NCBI GenBank assembly: GCA_030654645.1
Contig: JAURXC010000407.1
Coordinates: 1-8,372 of the forward strand
Reading direction: 5' to 3'
DNA length: 8,372 nt
DNA from: Deltaproteobacteria bacterium
GTDB lineage: Bacteria; Desulfobacterota; Desulfuromonadia; Geobacterales; Pseudopelobacteraceae
The notes under the pieces are model-generated. The model saw only the letters and a program-made list of their open reading frames with translations. It had not been told where the DNA came from and did no database searches. Every line of letters starts with the position of its first letter. Within the stretch, counting starts at the first letter, position 1. Below are positions 1 to 5,846 of the stretch, piece after piece. The position numbers and the translations under genes were made by a program.

Positions 1-615
1 ATCCAGGAGACTCCGCTGTTCCCGGCCAATAACCCGGTTGCCGCATTGGCCGGTGAGGCTGCGCTGCTCAAGAAGGCGCTCGAACTGAAGCAGGGTGAGC
101 TTGGCGGACCGGTTGAAACCGCAAAGGGGATTTATATCCTCAAGGCCAGGGAGCGCAAGGCCGCGTCTGTGCCGGCGCTGTCCGAAATAAAGCCGGCTGT
201 TGAGGAAAAGGCCAAGTTAGCAAAATCTGTCGAGCTTGCCAAACAGAAAGCCGAGCAAGCAGCCAAGCAGCTTTCAGCTAAAGCGAATCTCAAGACGCAA
301 TCCACCGGCAGCTTCGGCTATTCTGCAAAGGGAGACATTCCAGCGGTCGGGGTCTCGCCCGAGATGGCCGATGCGGTGTTCAAGCTGACGGCAGGTCAGG
401 CACCCGCCACTCCGTTCAAGGTTGGAAACCGCTGGTTCGCGGTTCGCGTCAAGAACCGCCTGGAAGCTCCGCAGGCCGACTTCCAGAAAACAAAAGAGGA
501 ACTGAAGAAAAGCATGCTTCCGAAACAGCAGGAAGAAGCCCTGGCCGCCTGGACCAAGGGGTTGCGCGAAAAAGCCAAGATCGAGATCAATCAGGCGCTG
601 GTCGCCGAAAAATAG
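1..615 (+). CDS. PpiD/SurA-type peptidyl-prolyl cis-trans isomerase, C-terminal part (5' end outside window)
   Basis: The frame is open from base 1 to the TAG at 613-615, giving 204 residues of a longer protein; the true start lies upstream. Residues 33-52 (GELGGPVETAKGIYILKARE) match the end of a parvulin rotamase domain, where PPIases typically read 'G.V.GPV.S..G.HI/LK'. A charged, alanine- and lysine-rich helical stretch follows (about 60-98). The next segment (about 115-197: AVFKL, VGNRWFAVRVKN, then a helix ending LREKAKIEIN) resembles the C-terminal region of PpiD-like proteins. By family knowledge these are inner-membrane-anchored or periplasmic folding helpers for exported and outer-membrane proteins. 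The membrane anchor, N-terminal chaperone domain and most of the rotamase domain are not visible, so activity cannot be judged. The stop codon overlaps the purC ribosome binding site, suggesting co-transcription and possibly translational coupling. PpiD-like is more likely than SurA proper because of the C-terminal layout, but this is not certain. Confidence 0.8.
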   Translation: MQETPLFPANNPVAALAGEAALLKKALELKQGELGGPVETAKGIYILKARERKAASVPALSEIKPAVEEKAKLAKSVELAKQKAEQAAKQLSAKANLKTQSTGSFGYSAKGDIPAVGVSPEMADAVFKLTAGQAPATPFKVGNRWFAVRVKNRLEAPQADFQKTKEELKKSMLPKQQEEALAAWTKGLREKAKIEINQALVAEK

Positions 616-624
616 GAGAGAGTT

Positions 625-1515
625 ATGTCACAGCTTATCATGCAGACAGATCTTCCCGGTTTAAACCTGGTAGCCCGCGGCAAGGTTAGAGATATCTATG
701 ATCTGGGGGAGACCCTGCTGATGGTGACATCTGATCGTATTTCCGCTTTCGATGTCATCATGAACGAGCCGATCCCGGACAAGGGCTTTGTTCTGACCCA
801 GATTTCGGCCTTCTGGTTTCGCCAGATGGAGGATATTGTGAAGAACCACATCATTTCCACCGATGTGGCCGATTTCCCGGCCGTCTGCCAGCCGTATGCC
901 GACGTGCTCAAGGGGCGCTCGATGCTGGTAAAGAAAGCGACGCCGCTGCCGGTTGAATGCATTGTTCGCGGGTACGTCTCCGGTTCGGGCTGGAAGGATT
1001 ACAAGGCCACCGGTTCCATCAGCGGTATTCAGCTGCCTGCCGGTCTCAAGGAATCGGACCGTCTGGCGGAACCGATCTTTACCCCGTCAACCAAGGCGGA
1101 ACTTGGGCAGCATGACGAAACCATTCCGTTTGATAAAATGGTTGAAATTTGCGGCCGCGAGCTGGCTGAAAAAGCGCGTGATTACACTATCAAGATCTAC
1201 TGCCGCGCCCGAGACCTGGCTGACAAAAAGGGTATCATCATTGCGGATACCAAGTTTGAGTTTGGCGTCTATGATGACGAGCTGATCATCATAGATGAGT
1301 GCATGACGCCTGATTCCAGCCGCTTCTGGCTGAAGGACGAGTACCTGCCCGGCGGTCCCCAGCCCAGCTTCGACAAGCAATTCCTGCGGGACTACCTGGA
1401 AACGCTCGATTGGGGCAAGACTGCACCGGCACCGGCGTTGCCGCAGCATATCCTGGAGAAGACCGCCGACAAGTACCGTGAGGCGCTCTATCGCATAGCC
1501 GGCATCTCTGTCTGA
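625..1515 (+). CDS. purC: Phosphoribosylaminoimidazole-succinocarboxamide synthase (SAICAR synthetase)
   Basis: The enzyme joins aspartate to CAIR using ATP, giving SAICAR, in de novo purine synthesis in the cytoplasm. Family landmarks are intact. GKVRDIYDL lies at 19-27 and SDRISAFD at 36-43 (nucleotide-binding N-terminal lobe). LPVECIVRGYVSGSGW at 108-123 corresponds to SAICAR synthetase signature 1, and ADTKFEFG at 207-214 to signature 2. DECMTPDSSRFW at 224-235 is also typical. At 296 residues it belongs to the longer class (yeast Ade1 is similar) rather than the roughly 237-residue E. coli type. The ATG at 625 is preceded by AGGAG (614-618) at 6 nt spacing. That site overlaps the stop codon of the upstream PPIase gene, so the two are probably one transcript. 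No purC-specific promoter is apparent. The gene ends at TGA 1513-1515 and a strong terminator follows within 30 nt. No odd features or damage are seen. Confidence 0.97.
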   Translation: MSQLIMQTDLPGLNLVARGKVRDIYDLGETLLMVTSDRISAFDVIMNEPIPDKGFVLTQISAFWFRQMEDIVKNHIISTDVADFPAVCQPYADVLKGRSMLVKKATPLPVECIVRGYVSGSGWKDYKATGSISGIQLPAGLKESDRLAEPIFTPSTKAELGQHDETIPFDKMVEICGRELAEKARDYTIKIYCRARDLADKKGIIIADTKFEFGVYDDELIIIDECMTPDSSRFWLKDEYLPGGPQPSFDKQFLRDYLETLDWGKTAPAPALPQHILEKTADKYREALYRIAGISV

Positions 1516-1541
1516 CAGGTTCTGTCCGGTTAGATTGAATC

Positions 1542-1576
1542 AGGGCGGTTCATGTCATGAGCCGCCCTTTTTATTT
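1542..1576 (+). terminator. Rho-independent terminator of the PPIase-purC unit
   Basis: GGGCGGTTCAT (1543-1553) pairs with ATGAGCCGCCC (1557-1567) as an 11-bp stem with a single T-G wobble and a 3-nt loop. A1542-T1568 can extend it. TTTTTATTT follows at 1568-1576. A GC-rich stem directly abutting a T-run, 27 nt after the purC stop, is a textbook intrinsic terminator. Confidence 0.93.
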
Positions 1577-1640
1577 GCCGGTCGCCTGGCGTCCACGATA
1601 ATGTCCGCCAAATCGTTCTTACCTTTTTTTAGAAGCAAGC

Positions 1641-1668
1641 TTGACTGTTGCCAGTTGTACGGTAAACT
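1641..1668 (+). promoter_or_regulatory. Putative sigma70-type promoter of the small SAP/Rho-N gene
   Basis: TTGACT (1641-1646) and TAAACT (1663-1668) are separated by 16 nt and match the -35 and -10 consensus at 5/6 and 4/6 positions. Transcription would begin near 1675, leaving a leader of roughly 38 nt before the ATG at 1713. The site lies between the purC terminator and the small gene, where a promoter is needed. A short dyad, CAGTT (1652-1656) and AACTG (1665-1669), spans the spacer and -10 and might be an operator. Prediction by eye only. Confidence 0.5.
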
Positions 1669-1712
1669 GTGTGGAGTTTAGCATCCAATACAAATTGCAG
1701 GAGATACGTGAT

Positions 1713-1892
1713 ATGAAACTCGAAGAAATCAAGGAAATCGCCAAACAGCATAATATCAAGGTTGGGAAACTCAAAAAGGCGGAACTGATCCGGGCCATCC
1801 AGATGGCGGAAGGCAACGACGCCTGTTTTGAAAGCGGCCGCTCGGCCGATTGCGGTCAGGATTCTTGCCTGTGGAGGAGTGACTGCGACTGA
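1713..1892 (+). CDS. Small SAP/Rho-N-like protein with a four-cysteine C-terminal tail
   Basis: This is a 59-residue protein. Residues 1-33 (MKLEEIKEIAKQHNIKVGKL, then KKAELIRAIQMAE) have the helix-turn-helix pattern of the Rho N-terminal/SAP-like fold, 'L..I..IAK..NI..G.LKK.ELI..IQ', which in other proteins binds nucleic acid. Residues 34-59 form a short tail with cysteines at 38, 47, 52 and 58 (CX8CX4CX5C) around the segment CLWRSDC, which could bind zinc or an iron-sulfur cluster. I recall similar small proteins with a 'CLWR-DC' ending in deltaproteobacterial genomes, usually annotated only as SAP or Rho-N domain proteins; the function is not known to me. The ATG at 1713 was chosen because AGGAG (1699-1703) sits 9 nt upstream. 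A longer frame from 1641 would begin inside the proposed -35 element. The gene is monocistronic, flanked by its own promoter and a terminator. Confidence 0.8.
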   Translation: MKLEEIKEIAKQHNIKVGKLKKAELIRAIQMAEGNDACFESGRSADCGQDSCLWRSDCD

Positions 1893-1923
1893 TTGCAATG
1901 TCTGAATGGATTTTGAAATAAAC

Positions 1924-1967
1924 AACAGCAGGGTGCGACGGATTTGCGCCCCTGCTGTTTGTTATTT
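1924..1967. terminator. Intrinsic terminator between convergent genes, probably bidirectional
   Basis: AACAGCAGGG (1924-1933) pairs with CCCTGCTGTT (1950-1959). GCG (1935-1937) pairs further in with CGC (1947-1949), with T1934 bulged and a 9-nt loop. On the + strand the stem is followed by TGTTATTT (1960-1967), so it should end the small gene's transcript. On the - strand it is followed by GTTTATTT (complement of the bases just left of the stem), so it can also stop leftward transcription from the hemerythrin operon. Confidence 0.82.
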
Positions 1968-1976
1968 AGTAAGTTA

Positions 1977-2015
1977 GAAGATGTTTTCTGCTGTTTTCAT
2001 GCAGAAAATAGCTTC
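1977..2015. other. Hairpin-forming inverted repeat in the convergent intergenic gap
   Basis: TTTTCTGC (1984-1991) and GCAGAAAA (2001-2008) form a perfect 8-bp stem with a 9-nt loop. GAAG (1977-1980) and CTTC (2012-2015) can continue the stem after a short internal mismatch. No clear T-run follows on either strand, so it is not a typical terminator. It may be an extra stop or 3'-end stabilising structure for the leftward hemerythrin transcript, or a protein-binding dyad. Confidence 0.5.
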
Positions 2016-2033
2016 GTTAACGCACTTATCCTG

Positions 2034-2067
2034 TTTATCAGGGTCAGGGCGTGCCTGAATTGATAAA
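2034..2067 (-). other. Hairpin covering the hemerythrin stop codon
   Basis: TTTATCA (2034-2040) pairs with TGATAAA (2061-2067) and, inside it, TCAGG (2044-2048) pairs with CCTGA (2054-2058) around a 5-nt loop, with a small internal mismatch between the stems. The structure includes the last codons and stop of the leftward bacteriohemerythrin gene (stop at 2046-2044). It would form in the mRNA 3' end and could protect it from exonucleases. No T-run follows. Confidence 0.4.
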
Positions 2068-2451
2068 TGCTCCCAGCTTGGTGTCAACTTTGGAGATATG
2101 GTTCAACAGCCACTTCAAAAGCATGTTGTTGGTCTCAAGTACATGGTGGGTTGAAATGCCGTCCTTATCGGTTTCTTCACGCAGCTCCTTTATTCTTGCC
2201 TCGAAACCGACATGTTGGGCACGGTGCTCTTCGTATTCCGGATAGCGCCGGAGTTGCTGAAGCGCTTCTTCGTCTCTGAAATGTGTCACCACGTACTCTT
2301 CAAGAAAAGCCAGCAGCTTCTTGAGTTCCGCTGTTCCCTTGCCCTCCTCGCATGCATTCAGCAACCTGTCGAACCGCAACAGCAGTTCCTTGTGCTGCTT
2401 GTCGATCAATTCTACTCCCACTGACAGCGAATCTCTCCACTGGATCCCCAT
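2044..2451 (-). CDS. Bacteriohemerythrin (O2-binding non-heme diiron protein)
   Basis: This is a 135-residue single-domain protein of the usual length for a stand-alone bacteriohemerythrin. All seven expected diiron ligands are present in the four-helix pattern: H20 (IDKQHKEL), H57 and E61 (HFRDEE), H76 and H80 (HRAQH), H118 and D123 (NHISKVD). The N-terminus (IQWRDSLSVGVELIDKQH) is also typical. By family knowledge it reversibly binds dioxygen in the cytoplasm and serves in O2 delivery, storage, sensing or scavenging. In a strict or microaerotolerant anaerobe, protection from O2 is plausible, but that is inference. The ATG at 2451 has AAAGGAG 6 nt upstream. It lies 31 nt after the stop of the Lon-like protease gene with no terminator between, so the two are likely co-transcribed. 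The stop is followed by hairpins and a bidirectional terminator. No signal peptide or extra domain is present. Confidence 0.95.
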   Translation of the reverse strand: MGIQWRDSLSVGVELIDKQHKELLLRFDRLLNACEEGKGTAELKKLLAFLEEYVVTHFRDEEALQQLRRYPEYEEHRAQHVGFEARIKELREETDKDGISTHHVLETNNMLLKWLLNHISKVDTKLGAFINSGTP

Positions 2452-2482
2452 GACATACTCCTTTGATGCGGGTTGCCGGTCT

Positions 2483-4918
2483 TTATTGCGGTTTTTTTGC
2501 TACCGTCTTTTTCTTTGTTTTTGCTTTTCCGCTCTGCTCCTTGAGCCGTTCGGCCATGATGCGCAAACGGTCATCGGCCAATTGGAAAACAGAGCCCTTG
2601 GTAAATCTGCCGTTCTTTGCCCTTGTACCGGCCTTGATTCCGGTGAGTATCTCGATGCCCTGTTCGATGGTCTCGACGCTCCAGATATGGAACTGTCCAG
2701 CGTTGACGGCCTTCAGAACATCTTCATGCAGCATCAGGTGTCGTTCATTGGTTTTGGGGATCATCACCCCCTGTTCGCCGGTCAACCCCTGGGCGCTGCA
2801 GACCGCGAAAAAGCCCTCGATCTTGTGATTTACCCCGCCGATGGGTTGTATCATTCCGCGCTGGTTGACGCTGCCGGTGACAGCAATGCCCTGTTTGACC
2901 GGCACGCCCGAGAGCGAGGACAAAAGCGCGTACAGTTCGGTTGATGAGGCGCTGTCGCCTTCGATGCCGTCATAGGACTGCTCGAAGCAGATCGAGGCGG
3001 ACAGGGACAGGGGGCGTTCAGTGGCAAAGGTGGCTCCCAGGTAGCCGGTCAGTATCAGCACTCCCTTGTCATGAATCGGTCCGGACAGTTTTACTTCGCG
3101 CTCGATGTTGACCATTCCGTCCTGGCCGGTATAGACGCTGGCCGTGATGCGGGCAGGCCTTCCGAAGGTGTGATCACCCAGTCCGATCACCGACAGGCCG
3201 TTGATCTGGCCTACTACGGAGCCGGAGGTGTCCACCATGATGATGCCGTCCTCATATAGCTCCTGCATGCGGTCCTCGATGCGGTTGACCCGGTAGAGGT
3301 TTTCCTCGGCCGCCGACCGCACGTCGTCGCCATCGATTACCGTACGGCCGTTCTTGCTGGCCCAGAAACTGATCTCGCGAATAAAATCAGAAATTTCCAT
3401 GAACTGCGATGAGAGTTTGTTCTGGTCGTCGGCCATGCGGGCGGTATGTTCCAAAAGGGCCGCCACGCCGCTCTTGTGGAAGGGGAGCAGGCCTTCGGAA
3501 CGGCAGTGGCTGGCGACAAAAAGCGAATAGTCGTGCATGATTTCCGGAGTGCGCGCCACCCGGCTGTCAAACTCGGCCTTGACCTTGAAAAACTTGCGGT
3601 AATCCGGGTCAAGGTGGAAGAGCAGGTAATAGATCCAGGGGGTACCGATCAGGACAACCTTGGAGCGCATCTGCACCGGCTCCGGTTTAAGCGAAACCAT
3701 TGTCATGAAGCGATACTGCTCCAGCACATCCTCGATCCTGATCTCGTTGTTGCGGATGCAGCGTTTCAGCGAATCCCAGACGAACGGGTTCAAGAGCACT
3801 TCGCGGGCGTCGATCACCAGGTAACCGCCGTTGGCGCGATGCAGGGCTCCGGCGCGGATCATGGTGAAGTCCGTCACCGCGACGCCGCCGTACTGCATTA
3901 CATGCTCGATCCGTCCGAAGAGATTGTTGTAGGTCGGGTTCGATTCGAAAACCACCGGCGCGCCTTCGGTGTTCTTGTTGTCAACCAGGACATTGACCTG
4001 GTAGCGGTCGAAGGTAGGCTCCTGGCGAGGCATCTTGATGCCCGGGATCTGGGGTTGGGGCGACTGGGGCTTGAAATCGTCCAGGGTGTTGAGGATGTCT
4101 TCCTGAACCGATTCCAGATAGGCAAGAACCTTGTCCAGACCTTCATATTTCTCGCGGAGCGGGTCGAGGCGATGCCCCAGGCAGGACATGCCCAGCTCTC
4201 GGTCGGCCAGCGACAGCGCTTCCTTGGTAGCCTTTTCCTGTTCGCGGACCTGGCGCAAAACCTCGTTCAGCCGTTCCGTCAGTTCCTTGCCCTGTTTATC
4301 AAGTTTCTGGCGTCTTTTCTCGTTCAGCGCATCATACTCTTCCTGGGTATAGTTACGCCCGGCTTTCTGCGGTACCACCACCAGTCCGGAGACGGTCCTC
4401 TGAAGTACAAATCCGAGCTTTTCGGCAGCTTTCTCAAGATCCTGGAACAGGTTGTTAGTGGCGGCCTGGTAGCCCTCCAGAAGTTCCGCGCGCCTGTTCT
4501 CGTATTCGCTGCTTTCGAGCGCCTTGGGGATGTCCTTGCGGAAGGCTTCTATCAACTCCTTCATGTCGGTAGAGAGTTCACTACCCATGCCGGCCGGCAG
4601 ATCCAGGGAGATGGCGGAGTCATTGTCCTTGAAGTTGTTGACGTAAACCCAATCGTGAGGTTTCGGCTCATTTTTGGCGCGTTTGCTGAGGATGCTGGCG
4701 ATGGTGGTGGTCCGGCCCGTTCCGGTCTCGCCGGAGATATACAGATTAAAACCGGGCGCATCAACGCCCAGGCCGAAATCAATCGAACGCAGGGCCCGTT
4801 TCTGCCCGATCGCGTCATTAAAATCAGGCAGCTCCTCGGTCGTTTCAAAACCGAGCAGTTCCGGATCGCAATTCCAGCGCAGTTTGTCAAATGGTACCAG
4901 GCAGCCGTGAGCAGACAT
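2483..4918 (-). CDS. Lon-like AAA-family protease (COG1067/LonB-type, AAA_32 plus Lon proteolytic domain)
   Basis: This 811-residue protein is of normal length for the family. An AAA module starts near residue 35, with a Walker A-like loop at 63-70 that reads GETGTGRT: the usual lysine is arginine. A long charged, probably coiled-coil insertion spans about 115-280. Walker B-like YLVIDA is at 366-371, with Asp370 kept but the following Glu replaced by Ala. VVLIGTPWIYYLLF (421-434) precedes a lid region. The C-terminal Lon protease domain spans about 560-765. It has the catalytic serine in GDSAS (S656) and the lysine in PIGGVNHK (K699), so the Ser-Lys dyad is intact. The last dozen residues are lysine-rich. 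It probably degrades proteins in the cytoplasm, with reduced or unusual ATP use. No transmembrane segment is evident, unlike archaeal LonB. The ATG at 4918 has GAAGGAG about 6 nt upstream and its own promoter. The hemerythrin gene follows on the same strand. Family assignment is firm; substrates are unknown. Confidence 0.92.
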   Translation of the reverse strand: MSAHGCLVPFDKLRWNCDPELLGFETTEELPDFNDAIGQKRALRSIDFGLGVDAPGFNLYISGETGTGRTTTIASILSKRAKNEPKPHDWVYVNNFKDNDSAISLDLPAGMGSELSTDMKELIEAFRKDIPKALESSEYENRRAELLEGYQAATNNLFQDLEKAAEKLGFVLQRTVSGLVVVPQKAGRNYTQEEYDALNEKRRQKLDKQGKELTERLNEVLRQVREQEKATKEALSLADRELGMSCLGHRLDPLREKYEGLDKVLAYLESVQEDILNTLDDFKPQSPQPQIPGIKMPRQEPTFDRYQVNVLVDNKNTEGAPVVFESNPTYNNLFGRIEHVMQYGGVAVTDFTMIRAGALHRANGGYLVIDAREVLLNPFVWDSLKRCIRNNEIRIEDVLEQYRFMTMVSLKPEPVQMRSKVVLIGTPWIYYLLFHLDPDYRKFFKVKAEFDSRVARTPEIMHDYSLFVASHCRSEGLLPFHKSGVAALLEHTARMADDQNKLSSQFMEISDFIREISFWASKNGRTVIDGDDVRSAAEENLYRVNRIEDRMQELYEDGIIMVDTSGSVVGQINGLSVIGLGDHTFGRPARITASVYTGQDGMVNIEREVKLSGPIHDKGVLILTGYLGATFATERPLSLSASICFEQSYDGIEGDSASSTELYALLSSLSGVPVKQGIAVTGSVNQRGMIQPIGGVNHKIEGFFAVCSAQGLTGEQGVMIPKTNERHLMLHEDVLKAVNAGQFHIWSVETIEQGIEILTGIKAGTRAKNGRFTKGSVFQLADDRLRIMAERLKEQSGKAKTKKKTVAKKPQ

Positions 4919-4950
4919 TAAGAGCTCCTTCGAATCAGAGTGAGTGTGGC

Positions 4951-4979
4951 ATTGTGTGGAGCAGTCGCGGATATGTCAA
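4951..4979 (-). promoter_or_regulatory. Sigma70-type promoter of the Lon-like protease gene
   Basis: Read on the - strand, TTGACA (4979-4974, 6/6 match to the -35 consensus) is followed after exactly 17 nt by CACAAT (4956-4951, 4/6 match to -10). The -35 overlaps the stop codon of the upstream HD gene. The predicted start near 4944 leaves a leader of about 25 nt carrying the ribosome binding site. Two CCACAC hexamers on this strand (4959-4954 and 4949-4944) repeat with a 10-bp period across the -10 and start site, which could be an operator. Confidence 0.7.
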
Positions 4980-5761
4980 GCCGAAATTGCCGCCAATGAT
5001 GTGAGGGCGGCCGATACCGCTGTTCCGATGTCTTCGCGCTCCGGCAGCGGGGCCGCCAGGGCCGGTATATATCCGCGTTCCAGCAGGATCTTGCGTGCGG
5101 TCGCGCAAGTCAGGTCATAGGCCCACGATATTTGCAGCAGCCTCAGATCGTTCAGCGTGCGGACGCTGTCCAGCCGGACGATGGTACCAGCCGCCAGCGA
5201 ATCAAGGCATGCAGCGGAGACTACTTCCGGCAGGTCGGCAAAACCGAGCGTTGCTGCGGAAGCCCTCTGATGGGGAGGCAGATTCTGCAGTTCCGTGAAA
5301 ACCCGCCAGATATCGAGTTTATCCGCATCGCGGATCAGTTTTATGAAAAGTTGGTCCGGTGAGCGGAATTTACCCGGCAGTTCCAGCAGGTTGTGAAAGC
5401 GGACGGCTTCTTCGATCAACAGTTGTTCCGTGGGATCGAGCCCCACCAGCAAATTTTCCTTACGGATTACCTCAATCGCCAGACGGGCGTGGTTGTCCGA
5501 TTCGCTGTCACGGAAAGTGCGCCAGCGCCGGTACTGGGGGAAACGCCCCACGTCATGCAGCAGTGCAACCGCCAAAGCTATGCGTGTCTCGCCGGACGAC
5601 AGATTCTCACCTTCGCACAAGAGGGCCATGACCTCGCAGACCTTGCGGGTATGATCTATCTTGAGACGAATGTTTCCGGCGCCTTCCTGGTCGGTGTCCA
5701 GATATGGTTCTACATAGCCGTCGAACCAGCTGTAAAGCCCATCTAATTGTAATTGTTCCAT
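4976..5761 (-). CDS. HD-domain phosphohydrolase of unknown substrate
   Basis: This is an HD-superfamily protein of 261 residues from the chosen start. The metal-binding pattern is present: H37 (KIDHTRKV), H69-D70 (ALLHDVGRF), H91 (DNHA), H123 (RFHN) and D145/D147 (RDADKLD). This fits a divalent-metal phosphohydrolase acting on nucleotides or similar phosphoesters; the substrate cannot be told from the sequence. It lacks the HD-GYP signature and any sensor domain. The frame is also open to an ATG at 5800 (274 residues), but a good promoter places its -10 over that codon, so a transcript from it would start inside the frame. The ATG at 5761 has GGAG 12 nt upstream, and the conserved part begins soon after, so it is preferred. 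An ATG at 5779 is a third option. The gene diverges from ligA, and its stop overlaps the -35 of the downstream protease promoter. Domain call is sure, start moderately so. Confidence 0.85.
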   Translation of the reverse strand: MEQLQLDGLYSWFDGYVEPYLDTDQEGAGNIRLKIDHTRKVCEVMALLCEGENLSSGETRIALAVALLHDVGRFPQYRRWRTFRDSESDNHARLAIEVIRKENLLVGLDPTEQLLIEEAVRFHNLLELPGKFRSPDQLFIKLIRDADKLDIWRVFTELQNLPPHQRASAATLGFADLPEVVSAACLDSLAAGTIVRLDSVRTLNDLRLLQISWAYDLTCATARKILLERGYIPALAAPLPEREDIGTAVSAALTSLAAISA

Positions 5762-5797
5762 AATAGGGCCAAGCTCCATCAGGATTGAAATTGCCTG

Positions 5798-5803
5798 CAT
5801 AAT
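5798..5803 (+). promoter_or_regulatory. Possible -10 element for ligA, overlapping the divergent -10
   Basis: CATAAT (5798-5803) matches the -10 consensus at 5/6 positions and overlaps the leftward -10 almost completely, because the sequence ATAATA is nearly self-complementary. No convincing -35 lies 16-18 nt upstream. A start near 5810 would give a leader of about 37 nt to the ATG at 5847. An alternative, TTGAAA (5785-5790) with a poor -10 (TACCCT, 5808-5813), is no better. Confidence 0.28.
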
Positions 5804-5826
5804 ACTGTACCCTGCCGCGAAGTCAA
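5799..5826 (-). promoter_or_regulatory. Sigma70-type promoter of the HD-domain gene
   Basis: On the - strand TTGACT (5826-5821, 5/6) and TATTAT (5804-5799, 5/6) are separated by 16 nt. The predicted start is near 5792. This gives a leader of about 30 nt to the ATG at 5761, and would exclude the ATG at 5800, whose first two bases are part of the -10. It lies in the short gap divergent from ligA. Confidence 0.62.
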
Positions 5827-5836
5827 TAAATCACAT

Positions 5837-5841
5837 GAGGA
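5837..5841 (+). promoter_or_regulatory. Ribosome binding site that fixes the ligA start
   Basis: GAGGA (5837-5841) lies 5 nt before the ATG at 5847. The in-frame ATG at 5835 has no purine-rich site upstream (AGTCAATAAATCAC), and the binding site itself would lie within its first codons, so translation most likely begins at 5847. Confidence 0.68.
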
Positions 5842-5846
5842 CCCTG

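Noticed and set aside
1087..1449. A 120-codon - strand frame opposite purC
   Set aside because: Fully antisense to an intact conserved enzyme and without recognisable features.
1641..1712. A 24-residue N-terminal extension of the small SAP/Rho-N protein
   Set aside because: Its first codon would be TTG inside the proposed -35 element, it has no ribosome binding site, and the conserved fold begins at the ATG at 1713, which has AGGAG upstream.
1836..1843. GCGGCCGC palindrome in the small gene, also present near 1152 in purC
   Set aside because: Short GC-rich palindromes are expected in coding DNA of this composition and nothing else marks a site.
2492..2498. A seven-base T run (A run on the coding strand) at the 3' end of the protease gene, considered as a terminator or frameshift site
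   Set aside because: It falls in the lysine-rich tail a few codons before the stop, with no hairpin in front of it, so it reads as simple AAA-AAA lysine codons.
2321..2944. A 207-codon + strand frame spanning the hemerythrin-protease junction
   Set aside because: It is antisense to two well-supported genes and shows no domain or initiation signal.
3446..4921. A 491-codon open frame on the + strand, antisense to the Lon-like protease
   Set aside because: It lies wholly opposite a gene with clear catalytic motifs, has no recognisable domain and no ribosome binding site; long antisense frames are common opposite GC-rich coding sequence.
5762..5800. The 13-residue N-terminal extension of the HD protein from the ATG at 5800
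   Set aside because: The first two bases of that ATG are part of a well-matched -10 hexamer, its ribosome binding site is weak, and the conserved region starts later. Kept as an alternative only.
5835..5846. The ATG at 5835 as the ligA start
   Set aside because: No ribosome binding site precedes it, whereas GAGGA lies 5 nt before the ATG at 5847.
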